Of a stretch of DNA of 64,000 bases, positions 10,534 through 17,590 are shown piece by piece (position 1 is the stretch's first letter; every line of letters starts with the position of its first letter). The position numbers and the translations under genes are program-made. This stretch comes from Lachnospiraceae bacterium A4 (lineage in GTDB: Bacteria; Bacillota; Clostridia; Lachnospirales; Lachnospiraceae), in contig KE159538.1 in the NCBI GenBank assembly GCA_000403215.2, positions 465,342-529,341 on the forward strand. The letters run 5' to 3'. The notes under the pieces were generated by a model, which saw nothing but the letters and a program-made list of their open reading frames with translations, had not been told where the DNA came from and searched no databases.

Positions 10534-11443
10534 ATAACCAGATGAGCTTCTTCCACTGCTCAATCTGCTCTTCTGTCATAAATCCATTGGAGGTTCCTAC
10601 AAATCCAATCTTGTACGAAGCAAACAACAGTGCGTTTTTGATCGCTTCCTTGGCATTCTTTGTCTTGACATAATAGTGCATAAACGACGAGAACAGTGCG
10701 TTTCCGGCACCGATTGTATTCACGATCTCATTCGTCTTGACCGGCCTGTACTCAATTACGCTGTTGTCCTCCTTTGTGTAGAGAATCACGCCCTTGTCCC
10801 CAATGCCCATAATGACAATCTCCGGGTCATATTTCTCCCTGCATTCCTTGATGCAGTCATAGTGGTCGCTCTCAAGATCATCGTCGCTGATATATAATAT
10901 ATCTGCCGCCGCCAGAAAATCCTCCTTGTTTGCTATCTTCTCCGCTCTCATGCTGCGCACGTTCACCGCAAGCGGCTTCTGGTATTTCTTGGCAAGTCCG
11001 ATAATCGGACGGCAGAAATTACAGTTTGACATGAGAATCATATCTTTGTCCTGTATGCGGCTCTCAAGCAGGTCATAATCATACTCCACATGCCTGATAT
11101 CCTTAACGTCCTCAAATGTCTGCTTTTTCCCCTTACAATATAAGATTACCGAAGTAGGCATTCCATCTAACATTGGCAGCACATAATCTGTCTTGAGGTT
11201 CACATCAAACGTTTTCAGATATGCCTCAATCTGGCGCCTTGACATATTTCTTGCCACCATGCTCATAAAGTCCACCTCGTTGCCAAGCCACTTGAGCGCC
11301 ATCGCCTCGTTAAACCCTGCACCGCCAATCCCCGAATTGACCAGATCTGGTATACTCTCAAACTGTTTATACGGAACCGGCAGAGCTTCAACCTTAATAA
11401 TTGTCTCCATCTGAACAAATCCTGCAACCATAAACTTACTCAT
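10532..11443 (-). CDS. PfkB/ribokinase-family protein with altered catalytic motif
   Basis: 303 residues with a ribokinase-like fold. The first sugar-kinase signature is present (SGIGGAGFNEAMALKWLG, about residues 37-55), and beta-strand segments such as MPTSVILYCKGKKQTF follow. In the second signature the usual DTxGAGD is read as NTIGAGNALF (about residues 242-251), so the Asp normally acting as catalytic base is Asn. It may be a kinase using another residue, or a non-catalytic sugar/nucleoside binder. Start at 11443 set by AAGGAGG 6 bases upstream. Substrate unknown. Confidence 0.8.
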   Translation of the reverse strand: MSKFMVAGFVQMETIIKVEALPVPYKQFESIPDLVNSGIGGAGFNEAMALKWLGNEVDFMSMVARNMSRRQIEAYLKTFDVNLKTDYVLPMLDGMPTSVILYCKGKKQTFEDVKDIRHVEYDYDLLESRIQDKDMILMSNCNFCRPIIGLAKKYQKPLAVNVRSMRAEKIANKEDFLAAADILYISDDDLESDHYDCIKECREKYDPEIVIMGIGDKGVILYTKEDNSVIEYRPVKTNEIVNTIGAGNALFSSFMHYYVKTKNAKEAIKNALLFASYKIGFVGTSNGFMTEEQIEQWKKLIWL

Positions 11444-11529
11444 AAGCAACCTCCTTCATTCCCTCTTTCATTTATTTATATTCATTTTACCATATTTTTT
11501 GACAATTATATATATTTTTTAAACTTTTT

Positions 11530-11559
11530 TTGAAATTTTTTCGTGAAATATGTTAAAAT
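11530..11559 (+). promoter_or_regulatory. promoter of the DUF6062-like gene
   Basis: TTGAAA (11530-11535), 18-base spacer, TAAAAT (11554-11559), in a very A/T-rich divergent region. The ATG follows about 30 bases later. Confidence 0.55.
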
Positions 11560-11590
11560 ATCTATATCATAGCAAAAAGGAGAACATATC

Positions 11591-12352
11591 ATGAAAGAAC
11601 AGCTTTATACCATTCCCTTAAACGACGCCTTTGCCGCCAACGACGAATGCCCCTTCTGCTTCATTGAACAAAAGCTCGAACAGGACCTGCTCGACTTCAC
11701 GCTCGGCTCTGGCTCCTCGTACATGGAGAGCGATATCCGCGACCTGACCGACAAGGAGGGCTTCTGCCGCTACCATTTCCTGAAAATGTTCCAGTATGGG
11801 AATACGCTCGGAAACGCCTGGATTCTCAAGACACACTTCAAAAAAATAAATGACGAGTTTTCCAGCGAAGTCAAGAAATTTAAGCCCGCAAAGCTTTCCT
11901 TTATGGATCGGCTCAAACGCTCTAAGGAGATCAATAACACCATGACTGCATGGACCTATGAAAAACAGCGCTCGTGCTATATCTGCCGCCAGTATGAGGA
12001 TACCTACGCGCGCTATCTCGACACCTTTTTCTATATGTACAAAAAAGACGCCGACTTTATCAAAAAGCTCGAAAGCAGCAAAGGCTTCTGTATCGTCCAT
12101 TTCGGCGATCTGTGCCAGAGCGCAGTCGAGAAATTAAACCAGAAGCAGTGCGATGAATTTTTTAACACTGTGTTCCCGCTCATGGAGCACAATCTCAAAC
12201 GCCTTGAGGAAGATGTAAGCTGGATGGTGGAGAAGTTTGACTACCAGAATGCGGACGCCGACTGGAAGAACTCAAAAGATGCAATCCAGCGCGGAATGCA
12301 GAAATTAAAGGGCGGTTATCCTGCCGCCCCCGTGTACCAGCAAAAGAAATAA
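11591..12352 (+). CDS. DUF6062-like cysteine-rich protein
   Basis: 253 residues, predicted cytosolic and mostly helical. Four Cys/His clusters recur: CPFC near residue 18, FCRYH near 55, CYICRQY near 130 and FCIVHFGD near 172. This looks like paired metal (zinc) knuckles or thiol sites, with the fold perhaps duplicated (CPFC/FCRYH and CYIC/FCIVH). I match it from memory to DUF6062 of Lachnospiraceae. The start has AAGGAG 8 bases upstream. It stands alone between a divergent PfkB-family gene and a convergent TetR gene. Function unknown. Confidence 0.75.
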   Translation: MKEQLYTIPLNDAFAANDECPFCFIEQKLEQDLLDFTLGSGSSYMESDIRDLTDKEGFCRYHFLKMFQYGNTLGNAWILKTHFKKINDEFSSEVKKFKPAKLSFMDRLKRSKEINNTMTAWTYEKQRSCYICRQYEDTYARYLDTFFYMYKKDADFIKKLESSKGFCIVHFGDLCQSAVEKLNQKQCDEFFNTVFPLMEHNLKRLEEDVSWMVEKFDYQNADADWKNSKDAIQRGMQKLKGGYPAAPVYQQKK

Positions 12353-12376
12353 CGACTCCTGCGCTTCATATGAGAT

Positions 12377-12982
12377 TCAGGGGAGACTCAATGCCATATC
12401 CCGCACCAAATCAATATATGCTTTGATCTCCCTGAATATCGCATCGGTCTCCGCAGCCTGTGCCGTCTTCTCGCGTATAATGCCGCTGATGGTGTACTCG
12501 AGCATTTTCTTGATGCGCTCACGCCTCCCCTTGTCAGAGACATTGTCAATCTCAGCGTGCTTTAGATATGCATCCAGCCTCTCCTCATAGCTTTGTCTGG
12601 ACGCTGCCGTCTTGACGGCAAGAGCCTGTTCTGGCTCGTGCGCTGCCTCCTCCAAAAAGATTGTGAGATATGGATAACTCCGCCCTACTTTGACTTTGGT
12701 CTTGGCAATCTGGCGCATCAGCTCAAAATAATTTGTTTCATTTTCGTCCACGATTGTAGACAGCTCTAACAGCATATATTTGACACAGTAATCATATACG
12801 AAAACGTAGATGCCCTCTTTGGAACCAAAATAGTGAAACCAGAGTCCTTTGCTGACGCCGACGGTCTTTACCATATCATCCGTGCTGGCGTGTTTATATC
12901 CGTTTTTGGCAAACACTTCTATCGCGCCGTTAATCATGCGGTCCTGTTTCTCTCTTGCAAGGTCAAAAAATTTTTCGTTCAT
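12377..12982 (-). CDS. TetR/AcrR-family transcriptional regulator
   Basis: 201 residues. The N-terminal helix-turn-helix is clear: INGAIEVFAKNGYKHASTDD, then VGVSKGLWFHYFGSKEGIYV. The C-terminal 140 residues form the usual helical ligand domain, with no recognisable ligand. The start at 12982 is 5 bases after GGAGG; a longer reading has no site. No obvious target (pump or enzyme) lies next to it, so it may act mainly on itself or at a distance. Confidence 0.88.
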   Translation of the reverse strand: MNEKFFDLAREKQDRMINGAIEVFAKNGYKHASTDDMVKTVGVSKGLWFHYFGSKEGIYVFVYDYCVKYMLLELSTIVDENETNYFELMRQIAKTKVKVGRSYPYLTIFLEEAAHEPEQALAVKTAASRQSYEERLDAYLKHAEIDNVSDKGRRERIKKMLEYTISGIIREKTAQAAETDAIFREIKAYIDLVRDMALSLP

Positions 12983-13024
12983 CTGTACCTCCGTATTGTG
13001 TGCACGCCTAAGCTGCACTCCTTG

Positions 13025-13053
13025 ATTACATCAATAGTAACATAATTTTACAA
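13025..13053 (-). promoter_or_regulatory. putative promoter/operator of the TetR-type gene
   Basis: Minus strand TTGTAA (13053-13048), 17 bases, TGTAAT (13030-13025). A loose inverted repeat, GATTAC...GTAAC (13024-13041), overlaps it and could be the repressor's own site. Both are inferences. Confidence 0.4.
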
Positions 13054-13178
13054 AGGAAGCAACAAACACCGCCCTATCATTTTTCAGCAATTTTTACATA
13101 ATCTCTTTTCATTTCCATAAAATAGTATTAAAATAGATTTATCTAAAAAACAACTGCAACAGGAAAGGAGAACCACAC

Positions 13179-13709
13179 ATGGCTAAGAAATTTAGCAAGC
13201 TTGTTTTATTCAGTGCCCTCGCCGGTGCTGCAGCTGCTGGAACCTATTATTATCTTCGAAATAAAGCGAACGCTCCCGAGGATGATATTGACGATTTTGA
13301 TGATTTTGACGATTTCGATGAGGATTTGGAGGAGGAGGATTTTTCTGCTGATTCCCCAAGCGCCACTGGCAGCAAAAATCATCCACATGTTCCTATAGAC
13401 ATAGACAATGCAAAGGAAATCATAGGCGAGAAGGTCATTGAGACACTTGACAAGACCAAAGAAAAGCTTGAACACTTCAATGTGTCAGAGAAAATTGACA
13501 AAGCAAAGGAGATTATCGGCGAGATGACCTCTCCTGCGGTAGAGCCTGTCTACACACAGGTGGATATGTCCTCCGTGCCAGCACAAGACGAGATCACTTC
13601 CTCTGCGCACGAGGAGAATACATCGTCCGTGTCCGCAACCTACGCTGACAGCGGCCAGTCTGTGAGTACGACTGTAAAATTTTTTGATGACTCGGAATCG
13701 GAGCCGTAA
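13179..13709 (+). CDS. acidic membrane-anchored hypothetical protein
   Basis: 176 residues. The start MAKKFSKLVLFSALAGAAAA is a basic-hydrophobic anchor, followed by a run of Asp/Phe repeats (DDFDDFDDFDEDLEEEDF, about residues 37-54). Two similar amphipathic segments follow: AKEIIGEKVIETLDKTKEK and KAKEIIGEM. The tail is Ser/Thr-rich. Overall it resembles YtxH-like surface or stress proteins, but I cannot place it. AAAGGAG precedes the ATG by 8 bases. The very acidic tract is the only distinct feature. Confidence 0.7.
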   Translation: MAKKFSKLVLFSALAGAAAAGTYYYLRNKANAPEDDIDDFDDFDDFDEDLEEEDFSADSPSATGSKNHPHVPIDIDNAKEIIGEKVIETLDKTKEKLEHFNVSEKIDKAKEIIGEMTSPAVEPVYTQVDMSSVPAQDEITSSAHEENTSSVSATYADSGQSVSTTVKFFDDSESEP

Positions 13710-13733
13710 ATTAAGCAGGACTTTGTATTCAAA

Positions 13734-13757
13734 GGGGGCTGTCTGACGACAGCCCCT
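13734..13757. terminator. shared hairpin between convergent genes
   Basis: 9-bp stem GGGGCTGTC (13735-13743), loop TGAC, GACAGCCCC (13748-13756). T-tails are weak on both sides. The HAD gene's stop codon overlaps the stem. Confidence 0.6.
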
Positions 13758-14415
13758 AAACTTCTTCAAACAAATATGCCGCTAACTGCGCTACTTTGGT
13801 AAAATACACATCGCTGTTTTTTTGCATAAATGCCCGGATTTCTGGAATATCATTGGACCAGCCTGCCCCGACAAACGGCGCGCCGTAAGCTTTTGCCATG
13901 TCATAGCCTGGTTTTAAGTCGTCCACCACAACCATTTCCTCGGGTTTGAGCCCATACTCGCGGGAGATGTGTTCTAATGCATATGTACTGGGCTTTCTCT
14001 GCGCAGGAGGACACTCCCAGCCAAAAATCTGATCCGGCACAGGGAGGTCATTTGCCTCATAGTCCCTTCTGATGTTATAGTCATAAGAGTGTGAAACCAC
14101 GCACACAATGCCGCCTTCTGCTTTTTGACGCGCTATGATTTCACGTATTCCGCCATACGCCTTTGCGGTATGCCCCGATACGTAATTTCGCCAGCATTCA
14201 ACCTCCACCTCAAGTTCATCGTCAGTCATGCCCAGCTTCCCGACACAGTAAGGAATAAATCCCGGATCAAAATTCTCCCGGAAATAGTCCTCAAGCGAGA
14301 TGGTCACGCCCGGTCTTAATAATTTAAGCGCCTCAAGAAATGCCGGATAATGGATTGTGGCGGTACTGTTGACTACAGTGTCATCATGGTCTAAGACCAG
14401 ACATTTGTATCTCAT
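13756..14415 (-). CDS. HAD-superfamily hydrolase
   Basis: 219 residues. Motif I DHDDTVV near residue 9 supplies the nucleophile and acid/base Asp. Motif II SHS is near 109, the motif III lysine lies in QRKPSTY near 140, and motif IV VVDDLKPG is near 163. A helical cap sits between motifs I and II, as in phosphoglycolate phosphatase-type enzymes. Substrate unknown; a small phosphorylated metabolite is likely. AAGGAG is 8 bases before the ATG. It follows glnS by 12 bases and may be co-transcribed with it. Confidence 0.85.
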   Translation of the reverse strand: MRYKCLVLDHDDTVVNSTATIHYPAFLEALKLLRPGVTISLEDYFRENFDPGFIPYCVGKLGMTDDELEVEVECWRNYVSGHTAKAYGGIREIIARQKAEGGIVCVVSHSYDYNIRRDYEANDLPVPDQIFGWECPPAQRKPSTYALEHISREYGLKPEEMVVVDDLKPGYDMAKAYGAPFVGAGWSNDIPEIRAFMQKNSDVYFTKVAQLAAYLFEEV

Positions 14416-14427
14416 TTTCTATTCTCC

Positions 14428-16131
14428 TTATTTCGGCAGCACAAACGAACTCTTGAGGGACACGATTCTATTGAATACAAGCGCATCTGGCCGTGAATCC
14501 TTTGCATCTACATTAAAGAAGCCCTGTCTCACAAACTGGAAGCTGTCATATGGCTTTGCATCTTTGAGTGCCGGTTCTACATAGCAGTTTTTTAATACGG
14601 TGAGCGAGTTGGGATTGAGATTGAGAGACCCATCTTCATTGTAGACGCCCTTCTCCTCATCAATCAAGTTCTCATACAGCCGGACTTCTGCTTTGACTGC
14701 ATACGGCGCTGGAACCCAGTGGATTGTTCCTTTTACTTTTCTGCCTGTAAAGCCGCTTCCCTGCTTTGTCTCAGGGTCATAGGTGCAGTGTACGACCGTC
14801 ACTTTGCCATTTTCATCCTTCTCATAGCTGACACACTTTACAAAGTACGCGCTCATAAGGCGCACTTCATTGCCGGGATACAGCCTGAAATACTTCTTAG
14901 GCGGCTCTTCCATAAAGTCCTCCCTGTCGATATACAGCTCTCTGCAAAACGGCACCTGTCTCGAGCCCAAAGACTCGTTTTCAAGGTTGTTTGGTACTTC
15001 TAAATACTCCACTTCTCCCTCGGGATAGTTGTCTATCACAAGTTTCACAGGGTCGAGCGCCGCCATCATTCTAGCTTTTTTGAGTTTTAAATCCTCGCGG
15101 ATACAGTACTCCAGCATCGCATAGTCTGTCGAGGAGTTTGCCTTGCTCACGCCGCAGAGCTCTACAAACTTCTGGATAGACTCGGGCGTGAAGCCGCGCC
15201 TTTTGAGCGCCGCGATGGAAACCAGTCTCGGGTCGTCCCAGCCGTCCACGATTCCCTCCTGCACAAGCTTTTTGATATAGCGCTTTCCTGTCACTACGTT
15301 GGTCAAATACAGTTTTGCCTGCTCAATCTGCCTTGGCGGATGCGGGTATTCCAGCTCTCTCACCACCCAGTCATACAGTGGCCTGTGATCCTCAAACTCC
15401 AACGTACAAATCGAATGCGTGATGCCCTCGATGGCATCCTCAATCGGGTGCGCAAAGTCATACATTGGATAGATGCACCACTTGTCTCCTGTGTTGTGGT
15501 GTGTCATGTGCGCCACACGGTAGATTACCGGGTCTCTCATATTCAGATTGGGTGATGTGATATCAATGCGCGCGCGGAGTACCTTCTCGCCGTCCGCGTA
15601 CTTTCCGTTCTTCATCTCCTCAAAAAGCTGCAAATTCTCCTCCACGGAACGGCTGCTTGACGGATCTTCTTTTCCCGGCTCTGTAAAGGTGCCCCTGTAT
15701 TCCTTAATCTGCTCTGCTGTCAGGTCAGACACATATGCCTTTCCTTTTTGAATCAGCTTTACGGCGCAGTCGTACATCTGGTCGAAATAATCAGAGGCAA
15801 AGAACAGCCTGTCCTCCCAGTCTGCGCCGAGCCACTCGACGTCCGCCTTGATGGACTCCACAAACTCGATGTCCTCCTTGGTTGGATTCGTATCGTCAAA
15901 ACGCATGTTGAACTTACCGCCGTATTCTTTTGCTAACCCATAATTGACAAGAATCGCCTTGGCATGTCCAATGTGCAGATAGCCGTTTGGCTCTGGCGGA
16001 AAGCGTGTATGTACCGCATCATAGACACCCTCTGCCAAATCCTTGTCGATGAGCTGCTCGATAAAATTTCTGGATACGACCTCCTTCTCCCCGTTAGAAA
16101 CTTCAACTGTATTTTTTTCTGTGTCACTCAT
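14428..16131 (-). CDS. glnS: glutaminyl-tRNA synthetase
   Basis: Charges tRNA-Gln with glutamine. 567 residues; the class I HIGH signature is in [15 protein letters not shown] (residues 45-59). The region that normally reads VMSKR is [11 protein letters not shown] (about 280-290), followed by the conserved GWDDPR. The two C-terminal anticodon-binding beta barrels are complete ([33 protein letters not shown]). The site GGAGG is 8 bases upstream and a good promoter lies just before. Its presence means Gln-tRNA can be made directly. Confidence 0.95.
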   Translation of the reverse strand: MSDTEKNTVEVSNGEKEVVSRNFIEQLIDKDLAEGVYDAVHTRFPPEPNGYLHIGHAKAILVNYGLAKEYGGKFNMRFDDTNPTKEDIEFVESIKADVEWLGADWEDRLFFASDYFDQMYDCAVKLIQKGKAYVSDLTAEQIKEYRGTFTEPGKEDPSSSRSVEENLQLFEEMKNGKYADGEKVLRARIDITSPNLNMRDPVIYRVAHMTHHNTGDKWCIYPMYDFAHPIEDAIEGITHSICTLEFEDHRPLYDWVVRELEYPHPPRQIEQAKLYLTNVVTGKRYIKKLVQEGIVDGWDDPRLVSIAALKRRGFTPESIQKFVELCGVSKANSSTDYAMLEYCIREDLKLKKARMMAALDPVKLVIDNYPEGEVEYLEVPNNLENESLGSRQVPFCRELYIDREDFMEEPPKKYFRLYPGNEVRLMSAYFVKCVSYEKDENGKVTVVHCTYDPETKQGSGFTGRKVKGTIHWVPAPYAVKAEVRLYENLIDEEKGVYNEDGSLNLNPNSLTVLKNCYVEPALKDAKPYDSFQFVRQGFFNVDAKDSRPDALVFNRIVSLKSSFVLPK

Positions 16132-16164
16132 TTCCTATTCCTCCATTTTGCTCAAATATCTCTT

Positions 16165-16193
16165 ATTGTAATAAATTGTCGGGAATTTGTAAA
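16165..16193 (-). promoter_or_regulatory. promoter of glnS
   Basis: Minus strand TTTACA (16193-16188), 17-base spacer, TACAAT (16170-16165). Short leader, no T-box-like structure, so tRNA-sensing control is not indicated. Confidence 0.7.
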
Positions 16194-16205
16194 GCTTCGA
16201 TTCGC

Positions 16206-17171
16206 TTATTTCCAGTACTTTTTTATCAAGCAGGCTGCTTCTTCGTCATTTTTTTCACATTTCATTGTAAGATAACTTTTCACTTCCTCCTGCGAATGCC
16301 CCATCTCTTTATAAGCAAGTATGATGCCTTCTATTCTACCTTGCTGCCAGCCCTCCTGTCTGCCTTCTTCCCTAATCTCCTGAATTGCAATACACACATC
16401 CACCGCTTCCTTTCTTCCAGAATATTTTACTTTAGAGCCTGTCACTGCATTGATCACATCTACGGCCTGACGCTCTACGCTTTGAAATCTCTTGTCTGTA
16501 CTTATTTTTTCTTTGAGCTTCTGGCTATCCGTAGAATACTTAATAAATTTCATTATTTCTCGGAAATTTGTATGAAACTCATTGAGTTGTCTTTCTGTAA
16601 ACCTTTTTGGTGCAATCAGATTAATTTGATAATCTGCTGCATACTTTAAAATTTCTTTATCTACATCAGCATACATCTCCTTCAGGCTCAGTGGTCCATC
16701 CCATTCTTCTGCCCCAAAATAAACCACCAAAGTAACCACTGGCAGTAGTCTGTCACCCTTCCAGAAACCACTTAAAAACTCATCTGTTGTCGGTCTGACA
16801 GTTGATTTTTTATCTTTTTTGTGGGCATTCGCAGTCTCTGTCACCTGCTTTGCAAGCTGCATAAAATCATACAGTCCATCCTTCACTGGCATCGCATAGT
16901 TAATCTTTGCTTCATTCTCTACTGCCAATATACAGTATGCAGCCTTTCCGTCGGTCATTGCCGTCAGCAGTTTTGCGACGTCCCTGTATTTTTGTTCTGG
17001 TACCAAAGTCTGACCAGTCCCATATGGTACGGCAATCTCTGTCGTATCCAGTTCGGCCAGTCTGTCCGGCAAAATCATCTGCCTGCCATGATAGAGAAAC
17101 TGGTTAAATACATCAGCAAATACATCTGGACGTCTCATATAGTCCTTCGTGATTGTGTCCGCTTTTCCCAT
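16206..17171 (-). CDS. Rpn-family PD-(D/E)XK nuclease / putative transposase
   Basis: 321 residues of the recombination-promoting nuclease family. The nuclease core includes DVFADVFNQFLYHG near the start, YCILAVENEAKINYAMPVKD (residues about 79-98) and a hydrophobic strand LPVVTLVVYFGAEEWDGP. The C-terminus ends in the family's Glu/Gly/Gln-rich tail (REEGRQEGWQQGRIEGI). Known members cut DNA, promote RecA-independent recombination or act in phage defence. AAGGAG 8 bases before the ATG, its own promoter, and a structured tandem repeat just upstream. No inverted terminal repeats were seen, so it is not an active IS here. Confidence 0.82.
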   Translation of the reverse strand: MGKADTITKDYMRRPDVFADVFNQFLYHGRQMILPDRLAELDTTEIAVPYGTGQTLVPEQKYRDVAKLLTAMTDGKAAYCILAVENEAKINYAMPVKDGLYDFMQLAKQVTETANAHKKDKKSTVRPTTDEFLSGFWKGDRLLPVVTLVVYFGAEEWDGPLSLKEMYADVDKEILKYAADYQINLIAPKRFTERQLNEFHTNFREIMKFIKYSTDSQKLKEKISTDKRFQSVERQAVDVINAVTGSKVKYSGRKEAVDVCIAIQEIREEGRQEGWQQGRIEGIILAYKEMGHSQEEVKSYLTMKCEKNDEEAACLIKKYWK

Positions 17172-17210
17172 GCCTTTGTCTCCTTGTCTTTTTCCTTTGT
17201 ATTTATGTAA

Positions 17211-17239
17211 ATGATACCATACTCTATATCAAATCTCAA
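17211..17239 (-). promoter_or_regulatory. promoter of the Rpn-family gene
   Basis: Minus strand TTGAGA (17239-17234), 17 bases, TATCAT (17216-17211). It lies between the tandem repeats and the gene, so the nuclease can be transcribed without them. Confidence 0.6.
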
Positions 17240-17253
17240 ATATTTATTTGTCA

Positions 17254-17400
17254 GCAACACACAACAAGAGCCATGCAGAACATGGCTCTTGTCGCATATT
17301 TTCTTATGAGGGGGGAGATAGTGAGTGTTTCAACTATCTGTCTATTACTATACCCAATAAATGTGTCTAAAATGTGTTTAAATCCTAAAAATTACATAAT
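17254..17400. repeat. tandem structured repeat, copy A
   Basis: First copy of a direct repeat with a 157-base offset. Hand alignment to 17411-17557 is gap-free with about 18 mismatches in 147 positions. It contains a 12-bp hairpin (17264-17275 with 17281-17292, loop CAGAA), a G6 run and a second hairpin AGATAGT/ACTATCT (17316-17339). The mismatches in the first stem are paired with compensating changes in copy B. Confidence 0.9.
17262..17340 (-). ncRNA. candidate small RNA from copy A
   Basis: Read on the minus strand, the copy gives a short stem-loop (AGATAGT...ACTATCT), a single-stranded linker CCCCCCTCATAAG and a long closing hairpin followed by a T-rich stretch (TTGTGTGTTG). A free C-rich linker can pair with Shine-Dalgarno sequences, as in known Firmicute C-rich small RNAs. 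Promoter not convincing; the strand is inferred. Confidence 0.35.
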
Positions 17401-17410
17401 GTATTGGATT

Positions 17411-17557
17411 ACAGCACACAGTAAAAGCCATGCAGAACATGGCTTTTACTGTATATTTTCTTATGAGGGGGGAGATAGTGAGTGCTTCAACTATCTGTCT
17501 ATTACTATACCCAACAAATGTGTCAAAAATGTGTTTTAAACATAAAAATAAGATAAT
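17411..17557. repeat. tandem structured repeat, copy B
   Basis: Second copy. Its first hairpin is a perfect 14-bp stem (17419-17432 with 17438-17451, same CAGAA loop). Against copy A, A-T became G-C, C-G became T-A and G-C became A-T at matching stem positions, so pairing was kept while sequence changed. The second hairpin and the G6/C6 run are identical. Confidence 0.9.
17419..17502 (-). ncRNA. candidate small RNA from copy B
   Basis: Same layout as copy A with a stronger 14-bp closing hairpin. A TTGACA lies upstream on the minus strand (17525-17520 region), with TAATAG 16 bases on, giving a possible promoter that copy A has lost (TAGACA). Plus-strand alternatives with a GTG after GGGGGGAG encode only very short peptides. 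Confidence 0.35.
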
Positions 17558-17590
17558 ATTTCTTAATAAAAGATAAAACAACTTTTTTAA

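Noticed and set aside
12353..12400. Terminator between the DUF6062-like and TetR genes
   Set aside because: Only an imperfect GACTCCTG/CAGGGGAGACTC pairing with no T-run.
16206..17171. Internal start inside the Rpn gene for a short antitoxin form
   Set aside because: In-frame Met codons in the second half lack a suitably spaced ribosome site by eye; ribosome profiling would be needed to reopen this.
16206..17171. Active insertion sequence around the Rpn gene
   Set aside because: No terminal inverted repeats or target-site duplication found at its borders; flanking genes are core genes.
17254..17557. CRISPR array
   Set aside because: Only two long near-identical units, no spacers, and no cas genes nearby.
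17303..17574. Small type I toxin-like reading frames after GGGGGGAG on the plus strand
   Set aside because: The possible GTG starts give very short peptides (about 11 and 24 residues in one frame) that differ in length between copies and lack a clear membrane helix; structure is conserved better than any frame.
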